Shown here piece after piece: positions 14,750-26,400 of a stretch of 64,000 nucleotides of DNA. The stretch's first letter is position 1; the number at the start of each line of letters is the position of its first letter. Below the pieces are notes generated by a model, which was given only the letters and a program-made list of their open reading frames with translations, was not told where the DNA came from and did no database searches. The position numbers and the translations under genes were made by a program. This DNA is from Acanthopleura granulata (lineage: Eukaryota > Mollusca > Polyplacophora > Chitonida > Chitonidae), in the NCBI GenBank assembly GCA_016165875.1, contig JABBOT010000080.1, forward strand, positions 7,726,759 through 7,790,758, given 5' to 3'.

Positions 14750-14880
14750 CAGTTTGCATAAATCAGAAAACTGAAGATTTTTTTCATCACCAATGTATCA
14801 AAAACATCATAAAAACTCAAAATAAAATTTGTCCTAAACTCAATTGTTTCCATAACCACAAAGAAACCACACAGCATCAT
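14750..14880 (-). repeat. dispersed repeat with a shared open frame, copy 1
   Basis: TCACCAATGTATCAAAAACA and AACCACAAAGAAACCACACA. The minus strand encodes FILSFYDVFDTLVMKKIFSF, close to the other copy at 15.3-15.5 kb. Confidence 0.5.
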
Positions 14881-15324
14881 AAGATGCCATTTCACACGTC
14901 TATATATACAAACATGGGCTAGGAGTTTTAATGTAAGTATACAGATGAGTTCAACTGATATACAGTCCTTGTATATCATGAATTAACCACATGGATAGAT
15001 TCCAAACTGCAAGATCACATTCAACTCTTGCCAATGCTCCTGTATGAAGTAGGGCAGTTAAAATGTCAATATGGAAAGAATGTTTGCAAACAACAAATGG
15101 CTTCAAGAGCAAAACAAGGACGTATTTGACCTGATTGGGACACAGAGATGTATTGTTGGCACTGGCTGCCTCTGTACCCAGGAAAAACATCAAGTTCCTT
15201 GGGGCGCCATAGCTGCTGGAAGGCGCAAGACTTATCTGGCACAAAAGGCAACCCCAAAATAAATGAATCAGTTTCCCTGTTTTCCACATCTACACCCCCA
15301 CGATTTTTACCATCCAATTTCCTT

Positions 15325-15490
15325 TTAGGAACTTGACATGAAAAAATCAGAAAATTCAATATTTTTTTTTTCGTTACCAATGTATCAAAAACATAATTTA
15401 TTTCCTGAAAACTCAATACAAAATCTGTACAAAATTTTTCGATATTTCTCGTTGTGGTTACCACATCAAGAAAATAGCTCGAAAAACCTC
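15325..15490 (-). repeat. dispersed repeat with a shared open frame, copy 2
   Basis: TTACCAATGTATCAAAAACA and TGTGGTTACCACATCAAGAA. On the minus strand it encodes [20 protein letters not shown] within a 184-codon ORF (15620-15066) of unknown nature. Related sequence in opposite orientation at 29385-29510 has stops in the same frame. Confidence 0.5.
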
Positions 15491-15884
15491 TCATCCCATA
15501 CTGTGCAGAAAAGGTGATTCTGGTCAAATTCTTCAGTAGTTTGAAGAGACGTACATGTTCCACTAAATTTATAAGGAACTTGAAATCCGGAGATGTCACA
15601 ATGTCATACAATGCGCCCACACTTCAAGCTTATGGGGAATCTATACCCTAAAGCCAACTTAAGAATTCAAAAAAGTCCATAAATATTCGAATAAAATACA
15701 AGTAAACTTACTTTGGTAGTTGCATGTATAGTTTTAGTCTTTCCGATCCAACTACTTCATCTAAAAAATTCTGTGCAATGCACTTGAAACCCCTAGGCCT
15801 TAAGCACATGTACAATGTAACCAACTGATACAAAACCCAACAGATATTACTTACAGTACCGACCATTCATAAAATTGTGTAGGT

Positions 15885-16405
15885 GTTGTAAATATTTGGT
15901 GACTGGGGCACAAACTGTACAAGAGATAGAGCGTTTACAAACCTTTCAGAAAATTAAACTTAAATGACCTCACTGACCTTAACACAAAAGGTCAAGGTCA
16001 CAGAAAATCAATAGGGTTCTTCCTCCTGCCAAAGTGCAAGTATTTTATAAGTTTGGTGAACTTGTGTTTTATAAGAACGCCAATGATCCAAATGACCTTC
16101 AAGGAAAAGGTCAAGGTCATTGAAAATTAATAGGGTTCTTCCTCATGCCAATGTGTAAAGTGTGGTGTAAGTTTGGTGAACTTGTGCTAAACCGTTCTAG
16201 AAATAGAGCTTTACCAAGCCTTGTATAAAATTGAATTTAAACGACTCCAATGACCTTGAAGAAAAAAGGTCGCTGAAAATCAATAAGGTTCTTTCTCATG
16301 TCAATGTGTAAGTTTCGTGAACATCGGATAAACTGTTCTAGAGACAGAACGTTTATGAGGAACAGGGACGGACAGACAGACAGCTGGACGGACACTGCCC
16401 GCTAT
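15885..16405 (+). repeat. AAGGTCA-rich dispersed repeat, three internal units
   Basis: Imperfect units of about 120-130 bases with AAAGGTCAAGGTCA, GAAAATCAATAGGGTTCTTC, CTCATGCCAATGTGTAA and AAGTTTGGTGAACTTGTG. It closes with GGGACGGACAGACAGACAGC. Similar repeats are common in molluscan genomes. Confidence 0.8.
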
Positions 16406-16944
16406 GACAATAACCGTTGGCCAAAATTGGCCGAGGGATAAAAACGACAAATTCAGCCATGGTAGTTAAGTTTGATGAAACACTATACCCCCTTTGTAAA
16501 CAGGCCCCAGGCAACAGTGCAGAACACTCTGCAACCTGCATTTCCATGGGGAAAGGAACTCATACGTGGACCAAGAACAAAACAGCAGTTTTTATACCGA
16601 CAACTGTCATCCAGGAATCTTAGGAGAGAACTGTGGGCTGATGGGTAACTGTACAAGAACTAGCTATGCCCAAGCAGGATAAAACACTCGACATAATCTA
16701 TTACCCCACAAAATCCCAAAATGCACCGTATACCAAATGATGCATTTCCAATCCCAATATGTTTTTCAACACAAAATACTACAGCGCGGATAGTAAAACC
16801 AGAGTAGTGACTCCCGTGTGATCGTTGGCAAATGGTCCACACATAACTGGTATAACTCAGCCTCTTGTGAAATTCCCAAATGCATTTTAAATCTCACAAT
16901 GCATTTTACATCTCATAACACAGATCGAAGAAGATAACAATAAT

Positions 16945-17360
16945 ACAGGGTGTCCCAAAAAAATGTACTCACCCTTTGACTGCCCATTACTCATGTATTT
17001 TTTGGTGCAACTAACCCTAAATATTCAACGAGTTGAAAGAAGAAATTCAAACACAATGTCTCGCATTTCCAAATGGAATGTTCCACAATGTTGTTGAATC
17101 GCTTGGTTCGCGTTATCAGCTGTGTTTGGAAAATGGTGGAAACCAGTTGGAACATTTGCGAACACGCAGGAATGAGCAGACTAGACTAGGGGGAGAACAC
17201 TAAAGTTTTTTTAAGGCCATTTAATTTTCTTAAATTTAACGTTATTTTCTTTAATTTAACTCACTCCACTTGTATCTATGTCCATAAACACCTACATCAA
17301 AACAAAACACGTGAGTAATAGGCAGTCAAATAGTGAATACTTTTTTGGGGGACAACCTGT
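16945..17360 (+). mobile_element. internally deleted Tc1/mariner-IS630-type transposon
   Basis: A 416-bp element. Its left end begins ACAGGGTGTCCCAAAAAAAT and continues to ATTACTC over about 48 bases. The right end (17313-17360), read on the minus strand, begins ACAGGTTGTCCCCCAAAAAA and carries the same 48-base sequence with a few changes. Between the ends only the C-terminal end of a transposase ORF survives. A TA dinucleotide is present at the left flank, but the duplication at the right is not clear. The element is non-autonomous and probably dead. It lies in the spire intron just 40 bases from exon 7. Confidence 0.8.
17030..17203 (+). pseudogene. transposase C-terminal remnant (IS630/mariner type)
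   Basis: 57 codons and a stop inside the deleted transposon. The reading frame gives ELKEEIQTQ, then a segment with FHNVVESLGSRYQLCLENGG and EHLRT. In mariner-like transposases of invertebrates the C-terminus has the pattern L..RI...C..I....L.N......R...C....GGHFEHL. The shared I..QC, V...L..R...C and GG..EHL positions identify it. The DDE catalytic core is absent. Confidence 0.65.
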
Positions 17361-17399
17361 GATAAGAAATCAGTCCGTATCAAGGTTTAAACTACTCAC

Positions 17400-17486
17400 A
17401 GGTTGCAGAGGTGGTCGGGAGCGAATGAAATTCAGAATGACCTCATGGGCATCGTTTTTGACTTTCCTTGGGATGTCACCATTAAC
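17400..17486 (-). CDS. spire: spire exon 7: WH2-B tail, linker and WH2-C
   Basis: 29 codons, phase 0 at both ends. The acceptor is TTGATGCAG|GTT and the donor is CCT|GTGAGT. It begins [20 protein letters not shown] and continues IRSRPPLQP, the direct counterpart of [29 protein letters not shown] in Spire1. WH2-C begins at the AHEVIL helix. The next expected residues (about ARKLKP, then WH2-D with a SLHERILEEI-like helix) were not found further down on the minus strand in this window. An inactive DNA transposon ends 40 bases from this exon. Confidence 0.95.
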
Positions 17487-20400
17487 CTGCATCAAGAGTA
17501 ACAAGAAATGCATATGATGAAGTTGCCTTCACTATGATGATTCAAATATAAGTCAAGCAATTTAAAAATACTCAGAAAAATTCAACTAATAAATGACCTT
17601 AAATTTCGACCAAAAATGCACTTTTCAAAGACAAATAGATTCCATAAAATGCTACTTTTCGAGATGAAACTTGCTTTTTTGCGAGTAGGATATCATCCTA
17701 CCTTCCAAACAAACCTCAAACACAGTTTCTAGTGTCAACAGAACTCTTCCAATGAGGAAATATAAGCAGTCTTGTCATGGGAGATTTTTTAGTAAATTAA
17801 GGGTAGTTTATACTTCCATACCACCCTACACAAAATTAGTGAAGCCTAATACATGTATATCATATACATATCAACACAAGCCAAATAACTTTTCCGAAAA
17901 AGCACACAGCAGATTACTTGTACATTTCTGTTTAACTTTACCATCACACTAAATATATTTAAATATTTTCATTTAATCAGAATGTCAAACAGTTGCATGA
18001 CACAGAGCAAGCATATATTTTTATCAACCTGACACTTGTTTATTTGCTTTTGGATCCTATAAATTGGATCTCCATTATGTAAGGGAAAAATTCCTGACAC
18101 TTAAATATTTAAATTTAAAAATATCACTATCAAATTAACATGGGAGAGATAGGAAAGATAGGAGAATAAAAGCCAGTGTGAATGGTTTCACAGTCTGGTC
18201 ACAGTTTATTTATTTGTCTGATTGGTGTTATATATGATACTCAGGAATATTACACTTATATATGACAGCGGCCAGCATTATAGCCGCAGGAAACCACGCA
18301 GAGCCCAATCTGCACTTTGGTCTGGAGACAACGCCCGCATAGGCTGGACTGTAACTCATAACGACGACATCGGTCAGAGGTTCTGGGAACATTGCATTGC
18401 ACCCGTACACTAACCACTTGGCCACAGAGGCAGTCTAACGTACACTGACCATAATTTTGTTGAGGGTGTATCGCCTGGATCTGATATCCTCCATCAGCAC
18501 CTCGTAGGGCGTCAGCTCATACTCCACTGGGGGCAGGTGAACATGCTCGACCTTCTTTAACTTCACCCCATGTCGCAGTTCTCTCATTATCTGAACCCAT
18601 AGCCGTGCCTGCCGAAACATAAACACCCACATAACATCACTTAATACTCTACTAGGTAGTTTACAGTAAACCTTCAAACCCGTGGTCTGCTCACAAAGCC
18701 GTTTTGGTCCTAAGCTCAAAATTTAAGTTTTCTTCACAAAAATCAAAATCTTTGAAGGCAAAATGCTCAAACTTTGCTGAAACCAAACAATTACAGAACA
18801 GAACTAGCAGTCAAAATTTGACATATAATGGTTTATTTTGAATTTTAGGTTAAAGTTCGAAAACTCTTTGCGAAGTGGTCCCCAGCATTTGAGAAGTTTA
18901 GGTTGTCGGCATTGTTGGAGGTGGACATGCTTCTTTGATCATCATTATACAGAATCTTTGAATTAAAATGGACCAAAACAGCAACCTAATGTTTACAACT
19001 CCCAATAAAACTTGACTTGGGCTTCCAGTATGTTAAACAAGATCCCCATTTGAAGAGAAATTAAACAGCTAAATTAATATTGTCTTTGCTGCTGACAGGG
19101 GTGCTGTTTTAATGATTTGGCAGAGGATAAAACATCAGTTTCATGGCAAAGTTGCTCTTCACACTGAATGAAATGTTGAATAAATGGGTCAATAAGAAAT
19201 ACAAACAGCACTACAAACAACTTTTCCACAATTAACATATAAATTCACCTCTGCCACCAGCCCCACATCCCACACCTCCCAGCAGAACCTTTTACACGTA
19301 GTTGGTAATACACCACCCAGCAGTAAGTCATTATTTACGTGTCCATACGTGTTTAACTATAAAGTGTGCCACCGTATTTCTTCCATCAGTTCAAGGACTT
19401 ACCCAATCTCCTCTTTCCAACTCATCTATTGTTAGTTCTTCTGCTGAACATACAGCTTTCAAAACTTTCTGGAAAGAAAAAGTCCAACATTGTATACGAA
19501 ATATGAAAACTTTCATTTAAATAGAATGGCCTGACTGCAGGGTAAATCAAGGTTTTCCTGACTTTCCAAAATGAGTTATATAAGGTGATTCTCACTTTAC
19601 TTCTTGTTGCAATTCACCACCTGCACATCATTTTATCCCCTACACTGGAACTCATTTCATAACAATAATGAAAATTCTTCTGCTGCCTGTACCAGTTTTC
19701 TAAAATATTATGATGGGAAACAAGGGATCAAGTTTCATAGGCCTAAAATATTAATGCAAAAGAAATTTGGCTCTTACATGGATCAATGGCACCTCTGAGT
19801 ATAATGGTCGTTATCTTATAAGTTTTCAAGAAATGAGCAAATTGCGGACTAGCATACCCACATTCAATGTCCAGGGTTTTCAGTGTGTTTCTTGATCAAT
19901 GCAATATTTACGTTTTTGAAATACAGCTTATTACTTATCAAAGTAGATTACAAAATCTGCTGTTGAACACCCTAGGTGTGGTGGGAGGCCAATATTTGCA
20001 TAGTTTATAATTACAGATTATGCACCGATGCAAGCAGCACATAATCCAGCCTGAATCAAACATAATGCTGTCAATTCTCTTTGAAGGAGCAAATGGGGAG
20101 TCAATCACGTGTCTGTTCTTCAGGTAACATGTCAACAGGGAAATCATGTTTCTACGCAGACAAACATTGGGGTTAGACCCCTGAAATCCTTAGTTCCAAA
20201 TTCTAACCTGGCATGGAAGAATATCTACCAAAAACTCAAACCCCAAGCCCCAAACTTTTAACTGAACTACTGACACATGCCAGCTGACCAGACTTCACAA
20301 ATCTATGGACTAGAAATCACTTTTGTACTCCAAGTATATATCAAAACTGGTATGTGCATTATGACTCAGATGTATGATTTAATTTAGTTGTCTTTTTGCA

Positions 20401-23400
20401 GATATCATGATGTCAAACTCCCAATAATATTTGTTGTCTATTGAAGTTTATCTGTGGAGATGCAGGTATTCAAACAATACTTGGTCACCACAATTTTCAT
20501 GTTTACATGATTCTGTGTGAAGGCACATGTTCTGGCATAGAAATCAATCTTAAACACCAAATCTCATAAGTTATAACATACCGACACAATCTTCATTTTG
20601 GAGGTCAGAAAATACACTGTGCAATGTGTACGTTTAGCACTGTCAGAACACCTGTTCAGTATGCCCTTATAAAAGAACTGCACTCTTCAGCTTCATGTAC
20701 ACTGACACCAAGCTCAGGAAACACAAACTGAGTCTATTTCAAATTATCCAGTGAAGTTACTTGTTGCAGAGCAGCCAATCCAAACAGTCCTTTCACAGAA
20801 TGCTGGTCCAAAGGTCCAGAACACCATGACCAGTGCCATAACCAGTATATTCATGAAAAGCATGAAGTCACTGGCCATGTACATGTTTCTAAAGGGAATA
20901 ATGGAACAGCAAGCTATGCAGGATTCCATTTAGGTGTTAACATGGTATTTATTAAGCATGAAAGCCCTACTCTGAGAGGTCACTGTTTCCATGTCATTTC
21001 AAGATTTTCTAAACAAAATCTTTGGCTTGAATTTATGAAGTCTTCTGTGAGTTACTTGTCATTCTGCAGATTTTGATTAACATACATGTATCCTAAGACA
21101 AAACAAATATTCAAGCTTCAATGAAATATTTATTTATTTATTTGATTGGTGTTTTAAACTGTACTCAAGAATATTTCAATTATACGACAGTGGCCAGCAT
21201 TATGGTTGGAGGAAGTCATCGAAGAAATATTGTCATGCACATGTTTACATGTATGTAAAGTTATGAAATGAACAAGAGAAAAGAGTAATACCTGCTTTTG
21301 GAAAGGGAGAGATAGTTGGGTAGCTACAGGTACATCCAACATTATAATGAATCCCAAAATTAATGTGTTTCTTGCAACACATAATCACCAGAGCAGCCAC
21401 AAATGTGTGATTTTTGGCAACTCATTTTGCAAGTTTAATCAACAAGTGTAGGTTTATCTAATTTACTTTAATATGCTTGGTTTTTAAGTAGACTTTGAAT
21501 GATGACAAAATAACAAGCCACATGTAATTAGCTTTGACAACATGCTTTTATTGTGAATAACTGAAGATTTATTGACTGGGAGCTTGAGTTGTAGCCGTTA
21601 TGTCAACATGCTTTGTTTACAATGCTAATCCCTGTAAATACACCAAGTGTGTGTCTATTGGCTATGTCAACAGACTAAGTTACCCACTACTTTGTGAAGG
21701 CATGCAAGTCTATTGTGGGAACTATCTCAGAACTCAAAATTTAAACCATGGCTAAGTTGCACATTTTATCTGATGCTTAAGAGTTTTACTGCTCTTAGAA
21801 AGGTGTTTTGGGGTTTATTGGGAAAGTAAGGTGATGTCCTACTCACTGGAAGAACTAATTTTCAGCACAAAAATGAATACATGAATTTTGGGGCGCAAGT
21901 GCAATTTTTTAACGCAGTTTTAGATCCCTTATCATAATTCTATTTGCTACAGAAATATCGTCTTTAAATCTGTCACATTGCAACATTAAAACACATAAGA
22001 AAATTATGTACATGAATGTTTATTTCCACTTTGTACATATAGATAACATAATCCTTCAATTCCAAAACAAAACTCATGTGCTACATGTATATTCTGAAGG
22101 TGAATCTCAACACATAATCTAGCTCCTGCTGGCTTCCTCTCCGGCTCTATCTGGGAAGGTCTGCCATCAACTTGCAGATGGTCATGGGTTTCCCCCCGGG
22201 CTATGCTTGGTTTCCTCCAACGATACTTACAACGTAAGCCACCAGTGTGTAAGTGAAATATTCTTAAGAATGGCATAAAACACCAATCAAGTCAATAAAT
22301 AACTGGAACATAATCTGACTGGAGAGTATGTAATGTGTGACCTGTAGAACTGCCTGCTATCAGTGCTGACCCTCACTGAGCCAATTAACACCCCCAATTT
22401 GGTGACTTTAATAGAGGAGTTTCAAGTCAGCCTTCCCACATCACTGATGACAGAAGACATGATAGAGGTCCTCCTGTACCAGGTGTTCTGTCAGACACGT
22501 TAGGTGACTACATGTGTTTCTCATTACATTTACTATAAAATGGGCAACTCAAGAAGGTTTTACAAAAGATTAATTGGAATAGGTGGACAGTGTAGAAATT
22601 TGACACCCTCCATGTTTGTGAACTTAAGAAGTTCCTGTAGGGAAAGGATGTCATTCGTGCCTCCACAGGTGATCGGTAAATTGATATCACCAAAAAAGTT
22701 GTTCAACAGTTTTGACAGATGGCGTGATACTACAGGCCTACATGTACTTTTACCTTTATCGACACAAGAGTTCGATTTCAAAATGCCCATATTAACAAAT
22801 GATTATTTTATTCTCACCTCATCACCGGAGATCTTGTCCAGGAAGGACAGCAGTTCGACAACTTCAGCGACCAGCGCTCGGCAAACTGCTTTGTAATGCT
22901 GACCAGCATTCTGTGGAGAGGAGAGTCGGTCTCGGCACATCTGTGGAGAAACATAACATCTTAAAATTCTCTGGTACAGCCTTGTATAAATATATCTGTA
23001 TAAAATCTCCCTGCACCTACATCTAAAGTGCTAATTTTAATTAATTTAATTCTTTTATTGTGACGTGAAAAGTAACAGTAAATTTCAACTCCATGTATAT
23101 CAATAATATATCAGCAGCGTGAATATAATTTTGCCCATTACGGGAATAAAAACTGTAAGGCCATCCTCAAAAATATGTTTGTTGGCCATAACCCAACTGA
23201 CTCTTCAAAAAAAGCCTGTGCAAAAGTTTTTAGTGGTATTTTGACAAAAAAAAATTTTTTTTTCTCTCCATACTAATTTTTTCAAAATCCCTCCCTTTTT
23301 TAAGAGCCAGAACATAAAAAAGAAAAATTCCATACCAAATGACCCCATTTTTTTTCTCATAGGGTCAAGATACACCCAACAAACACTTTTTCAAGGATGG

Positions 23401-26400
23401 TATAACAAGTGGCCTGACAAACACTTATAATAATATTGAAAGCCAAATGAACTCCCCAGTTATAACATTCCTTCCCAAACTTGAACAAGACTTTATCTGT
23501 TCTGTTCATCTGTCAAATACTAGACAGTCAAATATCTCCATGGCAAGTTTTTGGAGTTTTATTGCAAGTTCTACAGCTTGTCACAGGTGTGGTAGTTAAT
23601 GAGTACCTATGACACAGTTAACTTTACATATTTTACAAAAGTGTAATGCATTGTAAAATACCAATGAAATAAATAAATAAATACAATGTAGTGTATTGTG
23701 TATGTGTGTGTATGTATGTTTACATTTTACGTCATACTCAACAATTTTACAGATATATGATGAAGAGGTGTCCTTAAGAATGTACATACACGTGTAGGTA
23801 GTTTTCTTACGGCAGGGCGAGTACCTGCCGCCAAAATGCTGCCGTCACTGGAACATCATGCCAAAGACACCAGACATGAACTCCCACTCAGTGAATTGCA
23901 CTGAAACCGAGCCAACCAGCCCTCTTTCCTTTCTCTAACCTCTCACTGCTGAGTACCAAGCCACAAGTACCATTTTCAAAGTCTTTTGTATACCCAGACC
24001 TAGTACTGATCCTGGATCTGCTGGCACCCAGCAGTGTATTGTGACTGACTGACAAAACTATCATACAGCTTACAGTACTAGGACTAATATTCTTAAATCT
24101 TCCCAAACATACTGATGTACACTGCAAATATTTACAATACAAAGTAGACAAAATATAGCGACTTTTGGAGCTTTGATGGCAAAATAAGTTTAGCTTCAGT
24201 TGTTTTCACAATGATTCATTGAGCACCACACGTGTGCAAACCCAGGTTTGCTGTATATCCAGGACAATCATCCACATACAGTTGGTCGACTGGTCAAGTG
24301 GTCAACCCCATATGTCCCCAACTCAACTCGCCAAATGTCATGTCCCTAAACTGACACTTCCTCACGGCATGTCCTCACATGTGACAATTTAAACTTGTTT
24401 GTACAAGATGCAATTCCACAGCTGGCAAACTGCACAAGGCACTCATTGTTGCCAGTTTTTTCTATTTTTCTGGCAAGGATTAGCTAAATTACACTGGGGC
24501 TTGGAAATATGCCTTAAGAGAGAGCTCTTCACACCCAGGCAAACAGTTCTTCCCGCCTCTCAAATCTGGACACGGGGAGGCTGTCCCCTACAGCCACGGC
24601 CCATGTATAAACTGGTCAGGCCTCTCCCCCCCCCCCCTCCAAACACCCCAGTCACATCCACAACTTCACTCATACCTCTCGTTACAGAGACCTCAAACAC
24701 ACAGCACATGTTGTCACTGACTTCCTTTGGCCTATTTCCGCTACAATCTCACGTTCTTGACAGTCAATATCAGATTGTTCTTTAGTTTACCAGGTATTCA
24801 AGAGACATTGTGGGGGGGGGGGGGGTGCAGGTGAGGGAATACATACATGTAGGCCCTGGAAGCAACAATTAACCAGGGCTGTGAAGCTCAGACGGGAAGG
24901 ATAAACAAACAACAGGAAGGCCTCACAAAGCTTTACAACACTGCACACACATCCCTCATGTACTCATTATTTCTGCCCACACACTTTAGAGGAGATATGA
25001 TTACATGTACATGTAGTTTACAGGGCTTGACATGTAAGATAACAGTCTAGGTACCTATGCCAGACCTTCTAGGTTAGCGTTCAGTCGGTGTGACGAGGGA
25101 GTTTTCACATTAGTCTGTTTATTTACAGATTTTATTTGATTCGTGTTTTATGCTATTGTCAAGAGTATTTCACTTACACCGCGACCAGCATTATGGTGGG
25201 AGGAAACTGGGCAGAGCTGGGGAGGGAAACCCACATAAGTCTGTTAGACGAAATATAATAAAACAGAATTCTTACATGAGCATGATCAAAGTGGGCCTAA
25301 ATCAACATGGATGGGTGGTTCTGATTTGTATTTATTTTTCTATTTGATTGGTGTTTTATGCCGTACTCAAAAATATTTCATTTATGCAACAGCGGCCAAC
25401 ATTATGGTGGGAGGAAATTGGCCTCTGATTTGTAAACAATGAACTGATCGAGATATGCGAAAAACAAAAGCATTTAATCAAGAAGGTTTAGCTATTCTTG
25501 AAGCGTTTTCTTTAAATACATATATATATATGTTTTATTTCATTCATGTACATACAATTCAACTAAAATCAGAAGAAAAAGAAAACTATCTGACTCATCC
25601 CTAGGACTCCAAAGAATGAAGAAATATCTCTTACTTTCTGGTATTTGATTCAAATTTATCGCCTTTAGTTCTCATTGCATTTAAACAGCAAACTTCCTCT
25701 GCACAACTGATATCATCTCTTCAAAATTGTTATCTTTATATATTTAGTTAGTTTATTGTTGCTTAAATTTTTATCTTAAATTAAATTGCTCTAGCTGACA
25801 CTATTATACATTGTACATTGTTTTCTTTCTTCTGAGAGTATCAGCTAAAATGTGTTCCAAAAAGGTATGGTTTTGGATATATAGCAGATAATAGGAAATA
25901 ATGTTAACAGATTTACAATACTGGACTGTGTAAAATGGCGTGAAAGCATTTAACACATTCAGGCTGTGCATACTGAACTAAAAATATCTTTATACATACT
26001 GTGCAAATTATATTTATTTATTTATTTGATTGGTGTTTTACATCATACTCAAGAATGTTTCACTGACACAATGGCAACAGGAACTATGGTGGCAGGAAAC
26101 AGGGCAGAGCCCAGGGGAAACACATGAACAATCCGTACAGTTGCTGGCAGACCTTCCAACTTAATCCCAGATTGTACATGCAACAGGTTATTCCTCATAG
26201 CTTGGTTTATGTTCACTAACAATGTGAATTACACAATTAAGTGTAAAATACCAGTACATTAATTCTCAAATTTTACAAGCCTACTACAAGAGCACTATTC
26301 TCTACAGAATGACTAAATCATACCTGTTGTGAAGCCACTGATTTGGTGAACCTAACCTATGTACGTTAATGTCTCCAAAATCACATTTAAAAGGTGCATT

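Larger units (their letters stand above)
1..17399. other. region beyond spire exon 7: no gene recognised
   Basis: Probably intron or 3' part of spire, since WH2-D and later exons are still to come on the minus strand, but none was found here. The region holds a 31-bp-type minisatellite (1.1-1.9 kb), a 49-bp repeat (3.6 kb), SINE pieces (6.3, 7.5, 10.1, 14.4 kb), a tRNA-like SINE head near 9.16 kb, MITE-like elements (8.7, 12.1, 14.1 kb), a 28-bp tandem repeat (11.7 kb), a dispersed repeat (14.75 and 15.4 kb), an AAGGTCA-rich repeat (15.9-16.4 kb) and a deleted mariner-type transposon (16.9-17.4 kb). Between these I see nothing: 1936-3630, 3780-6260, 6330-7520, 7640-8715, 9250-10040, 10300-11680, 11975-12095, 12325-14110. 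Confidence 0.5.
19469..22817 (-). other. spire intron 4
   Basis: 3.3 kb between exons 4 and 5, containing SINE copies at 21.1 and 22.1-22.3 kb. Two open, exon-like segments on the plus strand (20718-20933 and 22348-22482) lie here and are listed separately. No known gene is identified. Confidence 0.7.

Noticed and set aside
22504..22896. 130-codon plus-strand ORF
   Set aside because: It overlaps spire exon 4 on the opposite strand; the exon has matching splice sites and homology, so this is its shadow.
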